Shown: positions 21,581-31,089, counted from the first letter of the stretch. The stretch is 48,081 nucleotides of DNA from Peptoniphilaceae bacterium (GCA_910589545.1 CAJUSY010000007.1:1-48081); one strand, 5' to 3'. Numbers and translations are program-made. The notes: generated from the letters alone by a model not told the origin.

Positions 21581-24526
21581 ATGAATAAAGATAAAAATAT
21601 AATATTGAAATCCATAAAAATTTTAATATTATGTTTGATTTGTATATTTGCATTTGTAGGTGGATTAATCGGAGTAGCTGGAGTTCGAGCTATGCAATTA
21701 GCTCCAAAGGTTAATCCAGAGGAAATCAATAATATGATGAATCAAACATCAGAAATTTTGGATCAGGATGGAAATTTAATCGAGAAAATCAAAACCACTG
21801 AATATAGAGAGGTTGTTAAATTAGATAAGATACCAAAATACATGATGGATGCTTTCACATCTGTGGAAGATGAAAGATTTTACAAACACAACGGTGTGGA
21901 TCCTATAGGTATTACATCGGCTATTTTTGATAATTTAAAATCTGGTTCTATGAAACGTGGAGCAAGTACTCTAGCTCAACAATTGGCTCGTAATTTGTAC
22001 TTAACTAATGAAAGATCATTTGACAGAAAATTCAAAGAAGCTTATTTAGCAATGGAATTGACAAACTATCTAGGCAGAGATAAACTTTTGGAAACTTATA
22101 TGAATACTGTTTTCTTGGGACAAAATGCCTACGGAGTTCAAGCCGCTTCTGAAATTTACTTCAAAAAAAACATCGATGAACTAACTTTATCAGAATGTGC
22201 TACTTTAGCAGGAATTGTGAAGAGTCCTACTAACTTAGCGTTATACAAGGCGATTGAACCAGGTCAAGTAAAAGACCAATCAAAAATCGTCGGTGAAGTT
22301 ACTTTAAGTGGTGAAACATACAAAGCTGTCTACAATCAACAAACTATCGACCGAAGAGATTACGTTCTAAAAAAAATGCTAGATAACAACAAAATCACAA
22401 AAGAAGAATACGACAAAGCTCTTCAAGAAAACATCGCAGCTAATATAAAACCAGGAATTAAAAACGTAGATAACCTGTCAAACTACTATTCAGATATTAT
22501 CTACGAACAAGTTATTGCAAAACTTATCGAAAAAGGATATTCACAACAAGAAGCAAAGAGTAAACTTATCAATGGTGGATTAAAGATATATTCATGTGTT
22601 GATATGAATATGCAAAGTAATTTGGAAAAATTATATGATAAAAAAGTCGATGATATTATCGCAGATGGTTCATCAGCAAATTTATTAAAATGGTCAAGCG
22701 ATGACGGCAGAAACATTACAAACGCTTTAAATGAAGTCATTTATTTTAGAAAGAAAAATATAATCAATGAAAATGATGAGTTCTTTATTTCACCAGAACA
22801 ATATACTAAAAACCCAGATGGTTCTGTCACTTTTAATTATTCAAAATCAATTAAAGTAAAACAATATGGAAACTATTTGGATTTGAAAGATTATTACTCA
22901 GTAAACGATAGTAATAATTTGGTAACTCATAAAATATCTTCAATCAATATCGGTAGCAAAAATTTGAATACAGATGGTGAAGGTAACATCACAATCTCAA
23001 GCCAATATATAAAAGAAAATCCAAATTTAATCAAATACGACAACAATGACAATTTGATTTTTGCTAAGGATTTCTACACTATAAATGAGGATGGAATCAA
23101 ACAACCACAATCATCAAGTGTAGTTGTAGATAAAACAACTGGACAAATCAAAGCTTTGGTCGGTGGAAGATATTCAGATAATAAAGATACTACTAACAGA
23201 GCATCTGATATTCCTAGACAAGTTGGTTCAAGCATGAAACCATTAGGTGTATATACTCCAGCATTGGACAATGGATACTCCCCTGCATCAGGCTTAGATG
23301 ATTTACCTCACTACAATGAAAAGCACGAATTATGGCCACAAAACTGGTACGAAGGTTATGAAGGTTTAGTTTCACTTAGACATGCTGTTGAAAATTCAAT
23401 CAACGTTACTGCCGTAAAAGTTTTGGAAGATATTGGAATTGAAAAATCAAAAACTTATTTAGAAAAATTTGGATTGATTAATGCAAAAAATCCTAAAGCG
23501 GATAACTATATAAGTGCAGCTGAAAACACTTCAGAAAACGATGAAAACACATCAGCAATGGCACTAGGTTCATTAACTAAAGGATTTACACCTGTAGAAA
23601 TGGCAGGTGCTTACAACGCTATCAATAATAGCGGACAGTACAGAGAACCTATTTCATTTACAAAAGTTACTGACAGTTTAGGAAAAGTTATAATTGAAAA
23701 TCCTCAAAAACAAAATGAAGTCGTGAGTCCTCAAATTGCATACATTATGAGAGATATACTCAGAACTTCTACAGATTACAACTATTCAAAATATGCAAGG
23801 TTAGATGGCTTTGATATCGGTGGAAAAACCGGTACTACAAACGACTACCAAGACGTATGGTTTGTCGGAATGAGCCCATACTATACAATAAGTACATGGT
23901 TAGGCTTTGACAATCAACAATTGAAAATGACTCAAATTAGTCAGAAAAAAGTTGTACAAATCTGGAGCGCAGTCAACAGATATACTTTGGAAGATAAAAT
24001 TCCTATTAAATTTGAAGAACCAGACGGTATAGTAAGAGTTAAGGTCGATACTTTGGCAAATAAATTGCCAAGCAAATACAGTTGGAGAGATCCTCGCGGA
24101 ATTGTAAAAGAAGAAATCTACAAAGCAGGTACAGAACCTACAGAAGTTTCTGATTTGTATGAATCTAGAAGAATTGACGTTGTGGATGGAAAATTAGCTA
24201 CGGATAATACTCCACCTTGGGAATTAGGATGGGGAGTTTTCATAAAAAGAGACCCTCCTTACAAGCCATCAGAACATAACAATATAATTCCAAAAGACTG
24301 GAAATATAGTATGCCTGGTTATTCTGACAGAACAATCTTCAATATTTTTAAACCTAAGTACAAAGATGACGAAGACAAGGATGACAAGAACAAAGACGAT
24401 AAAGAGGACAAAGACGATAAAGATAACGACAAGAAAGACGACGAAAAAGAAAACAATAGAAATAACAGAAATGGCAACAATAGAAAGCGAAACAATAACA
24501 ATTCATCGGACAATAATGATAACTAA
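21581..24526 (+). CDS. Class A penicillin-binding protein (PBP1A-like)
   Basis: A 981-residue bifunctional peptidoglycan synthase. It has a short cytoplasmic N-terminus, a TM helix (about 11-35), and a GT51 glycosyltransferase domain with EDERFYKHNGVDPIG, KRGASTLAQQLARNLYL and KFKEAYLAMELTNYLGRDKLLETY. The transpeptidase has SXXK (SSMKP), SXN (ENSINVTA) and KTG (GGKTGTTNDYQD). It polymerises and crosslinks glycan strands outside the membrane. The ATG at 21581 follows GGAGGA; a longer reading would add 27 residues over the promoter. The last ~55 residues are a low-complexity tail, Asp/Lys-rich then Asn/Arg-rich. It is monocistronic with a strong terminator. Confidence 0.96.
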   Translation: MNKDKNIILKSIKILILCLICIFAFVGGLIGVAGVRAMQLAPKVNPEEINNMMNQTSEILDQDGNLIEKIKTTEYREVVKLDKIPKYMMDAFTSVEDERFYKHNGVDPIGITSAIFDNLKSGSMKRGASTLAQQLARNLYLTNERSFDRKFKEAYLAMELTNYLGRDKLLETYMNTVFLGQNAYGVQAASEIYFKKNIDELTLSECATLAGIVKSPTNLALYKAIEPGQVKDQSKIVGEVTLSGETYKAVYNQQTIDRRDYVLKKMLDNNKITKEEYDKALQENIAANIKPGIKNVDNLSNYYSDIIYEQVIAKLIEKGYSQQEAKSKLINGGLKIYSCVDMNMQSNLEKLYDKKVDDIIADGSSANLLKWSSDDGRNITNALNEVIYFRKKNIINENDEFFISPEQYTKNPDGSVTFNYSKSIKVKQYGNYLDLKDYYSVNDSNNLVTHKISSINIGSKNLNTDGEGNITISSQYIKENPNLIKYDNNDNLIFAKDFYTINEDGIKQPQSSSVVVDKTTGQIKALVGGRYSDNKDTTNRASDIPRQVGSSMKPLGVYTPALDNGYSPASGLDDLPHYNEKHELWPQNWYEGYEGLVSLRHAVENSINVTAVKVLEDIGIEKSKTYLEKFGLINAKNPKADNYISAAENTSENDENTSAMALGSLTKGFTPVEMAGAYNAINNSGQYREPISFTKVTDSLGKVIIENPQKQNEVVSPQIAYIMRDILRTSTDYNYSKYARLDGFDIGGKTGTTNDYQDVWFVGMSPYYTISTWLGFDNQQLKMTQISQKKVVQIWSAVNRYTLEDKIPIKFEEPDGIVRVKVDTLANKLPSKYSWRDPRGIVKEEIYKAGTEPTEVSDLYESRRIDVVDGKLATDNTPPWELGWGVFIKRDPPYKPSEHNNIIPKDWKYSMPGYSDRTIFNIFKPKYKDDEDKDDKNKDDKEDKDDKDNDKKDDEKENNRNNRNGNNRKRNNNNSSDNNDN

Positions 24527-24561
24527 CACTCGATTATAAAACTTTATAATCTTTATTCAAA

Positions 24562-24600
24562 AAACCACCTGATTAGAAAATATTTCCAATCAGGTGGTTT
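24562..24600. terminator. Bidirectional terminator between the PBP and HAD genes
   Basis: Perfect 13-bp stem AAACCACCTGATT / AATCAGGTGGTTT, with T-rich flanks on both strands. It can end both the plus-strand PBP transcript and the minus-strand ugp-HAD transcript. Confidence 0.9.
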
Positions 24601-24672
24601 ATCTTTTAAAACAAATAGATTTGATAAAAAATAAGGTAATACTTTTACTTCATTATATTTGGTAACAATTTA

Positions 24673-25380
24673 TTATCTAAGCTTATTATGATTATCTATT
24701 ACAGATAATATATCGCATGGTGATTTTACAACTACGTCAGCAGAATTCAACAACATTTTTTCTGTTCCGACACCAGATAAAACACCTATTGAAAGTCCAG
24801 CGTGTTTTCCTAATTGCATATCTATGTCAGAGTCACCTACAACTGCAACTTCATTCATATCTAGAGAAAATTTTTTGCAAAAAGCTTGTAACGCTTGTGG
24901 ATTCGGCTTATTCAAATATCTATCTCCACTCCCTAAGAATTCAATATATTTTTCTAATTTAAGAATTTGAAAGCAAAACCTAGCTTGACGGTAATTATCT
25001 GCAGTAATTACACCGATTTTTATGCCATCATTTTTTAATTCATTAAATAATCCATCTAAATCACAGGTCTCCTTAATCATGTTAGAATGACTTTTTAAAT
25101 ATTCAGAAAAAAATTCTTCCATATTTTCATAAACTTCATCCTCAGAATTTAAAATATACATACTAATTACTTCAAATAATTCATTCATCGTCCCTGATGC
25201 TAGAATACTATTTTCTCTAATTGTCGAATCACTTTTTATTCCGATTTTTTCTCTTATATCTTCTTTTACTTCTTCAGATAATGAATATTCATTGAATAGT
25301 TCTTCAACAGCACATCGCCATATATCTGAAAACTCCATCAATGTACCATCTTTATCAAATATTATCCCTCTAATTTTCAT
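24673..25380 (-). CDS. HAD-superfamily phosphatase
   Basis: A 235-residue HAD subfamily IA hydrolase. Motif I is IFDKDGTLMEF (Asp nucleophile near 9 and Asp 11). A helical cap covers about 20-90. Motif II lies in IGVITAD, and motif IV in VAVVGDSDIDMQLGKHAG. It resembles phosphoglycolate phosphatase or beta-phosphoglucomutase-like enzymes, but the substrate is not readable. It is last in the importer-hydrolase operon and overlaps the PHP hydrolase gene by 11 nt, so it probably dephosphorylates a product of that enzyme. That pathway link is inference. Confidence 0.88.
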   Translation of the reverse strand: MKIRGIIFDKDGTLMEFSDIWRCAVEELFNEYSLSEEVKEDIREKIGIKSDSTIRENSILASGTMNELFEVISMYILNSEDEVYENMEEFFSEYLKSHSNMIKETCDLDGLFNELKNDGIKIGVITADNYRQARFCFQILKLEKYIEFLGSGDRYLNKPNPQALQAFCKKFSLDMNEVAVVGDSDIDMQLGKHAGLSIGVLSGVGTEKMLLNSADVVVKSPCDILSVIDNHNKLR

Positions 25381-26800
25381 ATTTTTTTACCATCAAGTCT
25401 TTCCAGTATTTCATACTTTGAGTTTTTTCATCTCGATTAAAGAATATCGGATTAGTAAACCCATACAAATTATCATCTTCGTCAGTTATATCAAGTCTAA
25501 TCCAATGATATTTTAAATCTATTTCTTGATTCAATTTTGATACTAATCCTTTTTCTCTCAAAATTGTCTTGCCATCAACAATCCAATTATGGTATAGATC
25601 GAGATCATGAAATGTTTCATTAGTTAGTTTGCTTTCTAAAAATACTTTTCCCTCAAAAGAGTTATTTTCTCTATTCAAGCCGTGTGTATTAAGGTCAATA
25701 AAATCTTTTCTCGATACTACGACATCTCCTTGTACAAGAGCTTGTTTTAAATCATTCCAAGAATTACTTTTTGAATATAAATATGTTTTTGGATCTCCCA
25801 ATATAGAAGGATATTCAGAATTTGCATATTTTTCATTTGGTCTCAAATGCGAGTCACTACCTCCTATTCCCACAACCTTGTATCCATCATTTAGTAGACA
25901 ATTCCATTTGTCTATTGCATCATTAGTTGCACTTATGGATGTTTTATATGTTGGATCATTAATTATTTCCAAGATTTTAACATATTCAAGTGGCAAATCA
26001 CCTAGCAAAAAATCCCAAGGAGGCATGAATGGATGATTTATTGATACTATAGAGTATTTCTCAGCCTCCTTAATTATTTCTATGAGTGAAGTTTTATTCT
26101 CTATCTCAAATATAGAATGTTCTTCAAACGGATTTTTTTCTGAAAACAATAAGTTAATATGACCATAACTTGATGTAATCTCAACACCTGGATATATAAA
26201 TACATCATCAGAATTGGGCCATTTATAATGAAAAATATTATGATCTGTTGGAATAAAAAAATCAAGATTCTGTTTTTTCGCTATATCATTATTCTCTTCT
26301 CTTGTCATTTTACCGTCTGAAAATATAGTATGTGTATGAAAATCACCTGCATACCATTTCATTTCATCATATATGGTATGTTCAGATATTTTTGGTCGTT
26401 CAATTAAACTTATTTCTTTTAATTTATGGTTAAATTCATCCTCTTCTTTTACTAGTATACTTGCTGTATTAGACTCAACCTCTCCATAAATTGCGTATTC
26501 TATTGTCCACTCACCTTGAAAAGTTTCACTTGATTTTAGTGTTTTGCAACAAGGAGAAGTATAATCGCTTATTGTAGATATGCATCTTGTGCCATCTTTT
26601 GAATTAGTAACAATTTGTCCATATAAATTCTTGTCCGGGCCAAATAAATACATAAATAATAAATTTTTATTGTTTTTCCAACTTATCGATATTGTGATTA
26701 CATTACATTTTATATTGAAAGTAATTTTATCATATTTTTTTTTGAGATTTGTTTCTAAGAAATTATTCCTATCATTATCAAACAGTAATCTATCTTTCAT
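25370..26800 (-). CDS. PHP-domain metallohydrolase, CehA/McbA-like
   Basis: A 476-residue protein without a signal peptide. Residues 1-~140 form a beta-rich N-terminal domain I do not recognise. The PHP domain starts at ~149: DFHTHTIFSDG (metal His 155 and 157, Asp 162), PTDHN (185-188), GVEITSSYGHINLL (Glu 207, His 214), SINHPFMPPW, and GGSDSH. All metal-ligand motifs are intact, so it should be an active phosphoesterase or related hydrolase. CehA/McbA-type relatives cleave esters or phosphodiesters. It is encoded after an ABC importer and overlaps the HAD phosphatase by 11 nt. It probably breaks down the imported compound in the cytosol. GGAGATAA precedes the ATG. Confidence 0.82.
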   Translation of the reverse strand: MKDRLLFDNDRNNFLETNLKKKYDKITFNIKCNVITISISWKNNKNLLFMYLFGPDKNLYGQIVTNSKDGTRCISTISDYTSPCCKTLKSSETFQGEWTIEYAIYGEVESNTASILVKEEDEFNHKLKEISLIERPKISEHTIYDEMKWYAGDFHTHTIFSDGKMTREENNDIAKKQNLDFFIPTDHNIFHYKWPNSDDVFIYPGVEITSSYGHINLLFSEKNPFEEHSIFEIENKTSLIEIIKEAEKYSIVSINHPFMPPWDFLLGDLPLEYVKILEIINDPTYKTSISATNDAIDKWNCLLNDGYKVVGIGGSDSHLRPNEKYANSEYPSILGDPKTYLYSKSNSWNDLKQALVQGDVVVSRKDFIDLNTHGLNRENNSFEGKVFLESKLTNETFHDLDLYHNWIVDGKTILREKGLVSKLNQEIDLKYHWIRLDITDEDDNLYGFTNPIFFNRDEKTQSMKYWKDLMVKKYEN

Positions 26801-26851
26801 TAGTTATCTCCAAAAATTATCATATTTCATTCAAATTTCTATTCGAACAAT

Positions 26852-28177
26852 CTATTTATTAATCTTATCTAGTGCTTCTTGAGCTACTTTTTGAGCTTCA
26901 TCCAATGCTTGTTTTGTTGGAATATTTTGTAACTCGATTTTATCTGCTGCAATACTCAAAGCATCAGTAATCTTTCCTTTTGTTGGGTCAATAAATACTG
27001 GTGTAGCTTCAAGTGCTTGTTGATATGGTACAATTGCATAAGGATTTTCTTTTGTAAAAGCTTTGTAATCCTCATCCTCCATAGCGCTTTTTCTAACTGG
27101 AATGTATCCTGTTTTCATTGACCATTTTGCAGAAATTTTTGGACTAGTAAAGTATGATATCCATTCAAATGCAGCTTGTTGTTGTTCTTTAGAAGCTGCT
27201 TGTGGTACAACTAAATAATGTCCTCCAGCTTGTGGTTTTCCGGGTTTTCCATTCAATCCTGGTTGAGGACATGATCCAATAATTTTAAAATCCAAATCAC
27301 CTTTGTCCCCTGAAGATCCTGTATAACTCATAGCTTGTCCGCCCATCACATTATCAATTGTCCTGTACCAGTATTCCCAACCTTGTCCTCCGGATTCAAT
27401 CTTTGCAGTTTTGTTTTCAAAAATTTGTTTTCTAATAAAATCCCAAGATTCAATCCATTCAGGTGAATTTATTGTAACTTTTTTTCCATCTTCACTAAGG
27501 ATTGATCCTCCATTGCTCAAAGCTATATCGATAAGATTATCTGCACCCCACATTGGAAGATGTCCCCATTTTGTAACACCTTTTTTTTGTATTTCTTTAG
27601 ATGCTTCATATACTTTTTCCCAAGAAGAATAAGCATCTTCTGGCTTAATGCCCGCTTTATTTAATAAATCTTTTCTATAATACATTACTTGTGTTGTTCC
27701 ATATGCAGGTATCGCATAAATTTTACCATTAATCTTTGCCGGTTTCATTAGTACATCAAGATAATCAGATTCTGGTGTCTTATCATTCATAAATGTGGAT
27801 AAATCTACAGCTATTTGTGATTCAGCCATTTCAGAAATCTTACTTCCTATAAAAACTGCTGGTGGTTGTTTGGCAGCTATAGCAGCTTGAACTTTTTGAT
27901 ACGTTTCGTTGTAATCGGCTTGTTGTACCCCTACAACCTTTACTTTATCTTGTGATGCATTAAAATCTGCAATAATTGATTCCATTGTCTGCCCTGCAAC
28001 AGACCCTAATCCATACCAAAATTGAATTTCAACCTTTTCCTTTTTGCTGCTATCTTCTGATGCAACATTAGAACCACTGCTATTTTCGTTTTGTGCTTTT
28101 TTAGCAGATTCTGAACAACCTGTAAGCATTAATATACCACAAAGTACCGTTAATAAAATTTTTCTTAATTTTCTCAT
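26852..28177 (-). CDS. ABC transporter substrate-binding lipoprotein, UgpB-like
   Basis: A 441-residue extracellular binding protein of family 1. The signal peptide ends in a lipobox MLTGC (Cys21). A Ser/Asn-rich linker follows, then the binding domain starting IQFWYGLG. The GGHYLVVPQAA and KTGYIPVRKSA segments align with the general layout of UgpB, the glycerol-3-phosphate or glycerophosphodiester binding protein, but other sugar binders share this fold. GGAGGAAAAA precedes the ATG. It is followed by two permeases and preceded downstream by the PHP gene. Lipidation would depend on Lgt, encoded in this window. Confidence 0.85.
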   Translation of the reverse strand: MRKLRKILLTVLCGILMLTGCSESAKKAQNENSSGSNVASEDSSKKEKVEIQFWYGLGSVAGQTMESIIADFNASQDKVKVVGVQQADYNETYQKVQAAIAAKQPPAVFIGSKISEMAESQIAVDLSTFMNDKTPESDYLDVLMKPAKINGKIYAIPAYGTTQVMYYRKDLLNKAGIKPEDAYSSWEKVYEASKEIQKKGVTKWGHLPMWGADNLIDIALSNGGSILSEDGKKVTINSPEWIESWDFIRKQIFENKTAKIESGGQGWEYWYRTIDNVMGGQAMSYTGSSGDKGDLDFKIIGSCPQPGLNGKPGKPQAGGHYLVVPQAASKEQQQAAFEWISYFTSPKISAKWSMKTGYIPVRKSAMEDEDYKAFTKENPYAIVPYQQALEATPVFIDPTKGKITDALSIAADKIELQNIPTKQALDEAQKVAQEALDKINK

Positions 28178-28194
28178 TTTTTCCTCCTAAATTT

Positions 28195-29022
28195 TTATCC
28201 TTTTATCCCGCTATCGCTTATTCCTTCAATAAACCACTTCTTTAAAATTAAAAATAAAATTAATAGTGGTAATACTGATATAGTGTTTGCAGCCATCAAC
28301 ATCGGTAAATTCTGTGTGAAATTTCCCTTTGAATTAAAGAAAATATTTAATCCTACACTTATAAGATAATTTTTCTTACTGTTTGTTATTAGTGATGGCC
28401 ACATATAGTTATTATACATAACAACAAACTGTATCAAGGCTGTTGTTAATATTGTAGATTTAGAAAGTGGAACCATAACTTTCCATAGTATTTGCCAATT
28501 ATTTGCTCCATCCATTTCAGCTGCTTCTATCATTTCTTTAGGTACACCAGAAAAAGTTTGGTAAACCATATATATCGTAAACACACTTGCCACATTAGAA
28601 ATAATAATTCCTGGTATTGTATCAATTAAATTCATCTTTGCAAGGATAACATAACTCGGAACATATGTCGCTGCTGCTGGAAGCATATATGTCAAGAGAA
28701 TAGATCCAAACAAAATCTTTTTACCTTTGAAATCAAACTTCGATAAACCATATCCCATCAAAATCCCAAGCAATAGCTGTAAAACAACTATTGCAAATGC
28801 TGTTATAATACTATTAATTATATAAAGATCGAATGGTGCTTTTTCTAACGCACCTATGAAATTTCTAAAATCTAATACTTCAGGAAACAGGTTTAATGGT
28901 TGTTGAATAATTTTATTTGCTGTTTTAAAAGAATTTGTAGCCATCCATAATAGCGGAAAAAAAGCTAATATACTTACAAACGCTAATAATAATAAATTGA
29001 TTATTTTTTTTATTTTATTCAT
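28195..29022 (-). CDS. ABC permease, UgpE/MalG-like
   Basis: A 275-residue carbohydrate-type ABC permease of the MalG/UgpE class, with about six TM helices. The EAA loop is EMIEAAEMDGANNWQILWKVMVPLS, read in pieces near 166-190, and contacts the ATPase. The C-terminus FIEGISDSGIKG (WFIEGISDSGIKG) is typical of UgpE-type permeases. It pairs with the 309-residue permease encoded 8 nt upstream. Confidence 0.9.
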   Translation of the reverse strand: MNKIKKIINLLLLAFVSILAFFPLLWMATNSFKTANKIIQQPLNLFPEVLDFRNFIGALEKAPFDLYIINSIITAFAIVVLQLLLGILMGYGLSKFDFKGKKILFGSILLTYMLPAAATYVPSYVILAKMNLIDTIPGIIISNVASVFTIYMVYQTFSGVPKEMIEAAEMDGANNWQILWKVMVPLSKSTILTTALIQFVVMYNNYMWPSLITNSKKNYLISVGLNIFFNSKGNFTQNLPMLMAANTISVLPLLILFLILKKWFIEGISDSGIKG

Positions 29023-29030
29023 TTTAGCTC

Positions 29031-29960
29031 CTATTTTACTAGTTTCTTTTGCATATAGAACATGATACTAGCTAGTATTCCTGTGATAATTACCATTATT
29101 ATTGCAATAGTTGTAGCTTTGCCCATATTAAATTGTTCAAATGCCATCTGATAAAATAAGTATAATAATGTTCTAGTTGATCCAGCTGGACCTCCTCTAG
29201 TTAGTACAGAAATCTGATCATAAGCCTGAATTGAATTTATCAGGCTTATGATTCCTAGAAACAATGTCGTCTTTATTGTTAGTGGAAAATAAATATATTT
29301 AATTTTTTGGAGTGAGTTTGCTCCTTCCAAATTACAAACTTCAAATAAATCTTTCGGTATTTTACTTATTGCATCTGAATAATACAGCATAGCCCATCCA
29401 GCTGTTTTCCAAACAGTAACTATCATAACAGCTATAAGCGCATATTTAGAATCCATTAGCCAATTTGGACCATTAATTCCCAAAAATTTTAAACAATAAT
29501 TAATCAATCCAACACTAGGCCTGAACATCCAACTCCATACAATACTCATTGCAACCATTGGAGTAATCCAAGGCGAAAATAAAAACCCTTGAAAAATATC
29601 TTTTCCTTTTTTTACTTTCTCGATTATCAGGGCCATTAGAAAACCAAATATTAATGTCGGGCATACTGTTCCAAAACCAAATAAAATTGTATTCTTTAAA
29701 GCTTGCCAAAATTCTGAACTTTTAAGTATCTCTGAATAATTTTTTAAACCAATTATATTAAATTTTGGACTAATATAATCCCAATTGGTAAAACTTATCA
29801 TAAAAGAAATAATCATTGGAATGAACCAGAAAACCAATAATGGTAATAATGGAATAAGTATATATATTATGAAGTTAGGAACATTCAAACTATTTCTTTT
29901 AATGTCTTTTATTTTTCTATTATTATCTTGATGCTTTGTTACACTTTTTACATTGTCCAT
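29031..29960 (-). CDS. ABC permease, UgpA/MalF-like
   Basis: A 309-residue permease of the UgpA/MsmF class with six TM helices and a cytoplasmic Lys/Arg-rich N-terminus. The EAA loop is KDLFEVCNLEGANSLQKIKY, near 208-227. Conserved SPWITPMVAMSIVWSWMF and TRGGPAGST segments are present. It partners the UgpE-like permease. It starts 1 nt after the ATPase gene's stop, so the four transport genes form one unit. Confidence 0.9.
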   Translation of the reverse strand: MDNVKSVTKHQDNNRKIKDIKRNSLNVPNFIIYILIPLLPLLVFWFIPMIISFMISFTNWDYISPKFNIIGLKNYSEILKSSEFWQALKNTILFGFGTVCPTLIFGFLMALIIEKVKKGKDIFQGFLFSPWITPMVAMSIVWSWMFRPSVGLINYCLKFLGINGPNWLMDSKYALIAVMIVTVWKTAGWAMLYYSDAISKIPKDLFEVCNLEGANSLQKIKYIYFPLTIKTTLFLGIISLINSIQAYDQISVLTRGGPAGSTRTLLYLFYQMAFEQFNMGKATTIAIIMVIITGILASIMFYMQKKLVK

Positions 29961-29961
29961 A

Positions 29962-31029
29962 TTAATCCTCCAAAAATAATCTCATTTCTGTTTTTGGATC
30001 AAAAAACAATAATTTATTTGCATCAAATACAATGTTTAATTCGTCCTTATCTTTTATATATCTATTAGCATCTGTATTTATAGTAATCTTATTTCCATAT
30101 AAATCAGCGTGAATATTATAATCAGAACCAAGCAATTCTATTAACTTCACCGGAACCTTAATTCCCGAATCATTATTAGAAATTTTGATGTTCTCGGGTC
30201 TAATTCCTAATACAACATCTTTAACAGAATCTTGGTTAACATCGCATATATAATTACTTGATTCATCATAGAATTTCGCGTTTTCAATTTTCCCTTTTAT
30301 AAAATTCATCGGTGGAGACCCTAAAAATCCCCCGACGAACATATTATTAGGATTAGAGTAAAGTTCTTCCGGCGTCCCGACTTGTTGAATAATCCCATCT
30401 TTTAAACAAACAATTCGACTTGCCATGGTCATTGCTTCTGTTTGATCATGTGTTACATAAATGACTGTAGAACCTAAATTTTGTTGTAATTCTACTATTT
30501 CTTTTCTCATGTTAATTCTTAACTTTGCATCCAAATTTGACAAAGGTTCATCCATTAAAAATATTTCAGATTCTTTTACTATTGCTCTTCCTAATGCAAC
30601 TCTTTGACGTTGACCACCAGATAACTCAATAGGTTTTCTTTTAAGAAAAGGTGTCAAACTCAACATTTCCGCTGTTTTTCGAATGCTCTTATCTCTTGTA
30701 TTTTTGTCAACACCTCTGATTTTTAAACCAAATCCGATATTGTCATAAACATTTAAATGAGGATATAGTGCATAGTTTTGAAATACCATGGCCGTTCCTC
30801 TATCCTTAGGAGCAACATCGTTCATTCTTTTTCCATTAATAAATAAATCACCTTCAGATATATCTTCCAATCCAGCAATCATTCTGAGTGTAGTAGATTT
30901 TCCACAACCACTAGGCCCGACAAAAACTATGAACTCTTTATCTTCTATCTCTAAATTAAAGTCGGTAACCGCAGATTTATTGCTATTTTCATACCTTTTG
31001 TAAATATTTCTTAGAGAAATTTTGCTCAT
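29962..31029 (-). CDS. ABC importer ATPase, UgpC/MsmK-like
   Basis: A 355-residue MalK-type ATPase. It has Walker A FVGPSGCGKSTT (near 36-47), the Q-loop MVFQNYALYPH, signature LSGGQRQRVALGRA, Walker B IFLMDEPLSNLDAKLR and the H-loop VTHDQTEAM. A C-terminal OB-fold regulatory domain (about 240-355) is typical of sugar and glycerol-3-phosphate importers. It is first in the operon, with TAAGGAGGTTAA as ribosome binding site, and divergent from the DeoR regulator. Walker A and B are intact. Confidence 0.94.
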   Translation of the reverse strand: MSKISLRNIYKRYENSNKSAVTDFNLEIEDKEFIVFVGPSGCGKSTTLRMIAGLEDISEGDLFINGKRMNDVAPKDRGTAMVFQNYALYPHLNVYDNIGFGLKIRGVDKNTRDKSIRKTAEMLSLTPFLKRKPIELSGGQRQRVALGRAIVKESEIFLMDEPLSNLDAKLRINMRKEIVELQQNLGSTVIYVTHDQTEAMTMASRIVCLKDGIIQQVGTPEELYSNPNNMFVGGFLGSPPMNFIKGKIENAKFYDESSNYICDVNQDSVKDVVLGIRPENIKISNNDSGIKVPVKLIELLGSDYNIHADLYGNKITINTDANRYIKDKDELNIVFDANKLLFFDPKTEMRLFLED

Positions 31030-31040
31030 TTAACCTCCTT

Positions 31041-31059
31041 ATTGTGTGTTTTTCACAAT
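31041..31059. promoter_or_regulatory. Inverted repeat upstream of the importer operon
   Basis: ATTGTG-N7-CACAAT, directly upstream of the importer ATPase's Shine-Dalgarno (AAGGAGGTTAA). It could be an operator or an mRNA hairpin; there is no T-run, so it is not a terminator. Confidence 0.45.
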
Positions 31060-31065
31060 TTTATA

Positions 31066-31089
31066 TTTGTTTTTGTTGTTTTGTTTTTG
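31066..31089. repeat. Direct repeat, candidate DeoR-family operator
   Basis: The 10-mer TTTGTTTTTG occurs twice (31066-31075 and 31080-31089) with a 14-nt period. On the operon's strand each reads CAAAAACAAA, similar to the A-rich direct repeats bound by several Gram-positive DeoR/GlpR-type regulators. It lies between the divergent importer operon and the DeoR gene. The function is inference. Confidence 0.5.

Noticed and set aside
21454..21729. A 92-codon in-frame extension of hflX upstream of its ATG
   Set aside because: It covers both divergent promoters and lacks HflX similarity; a strong Shine-Dalgarno sits before 21453.
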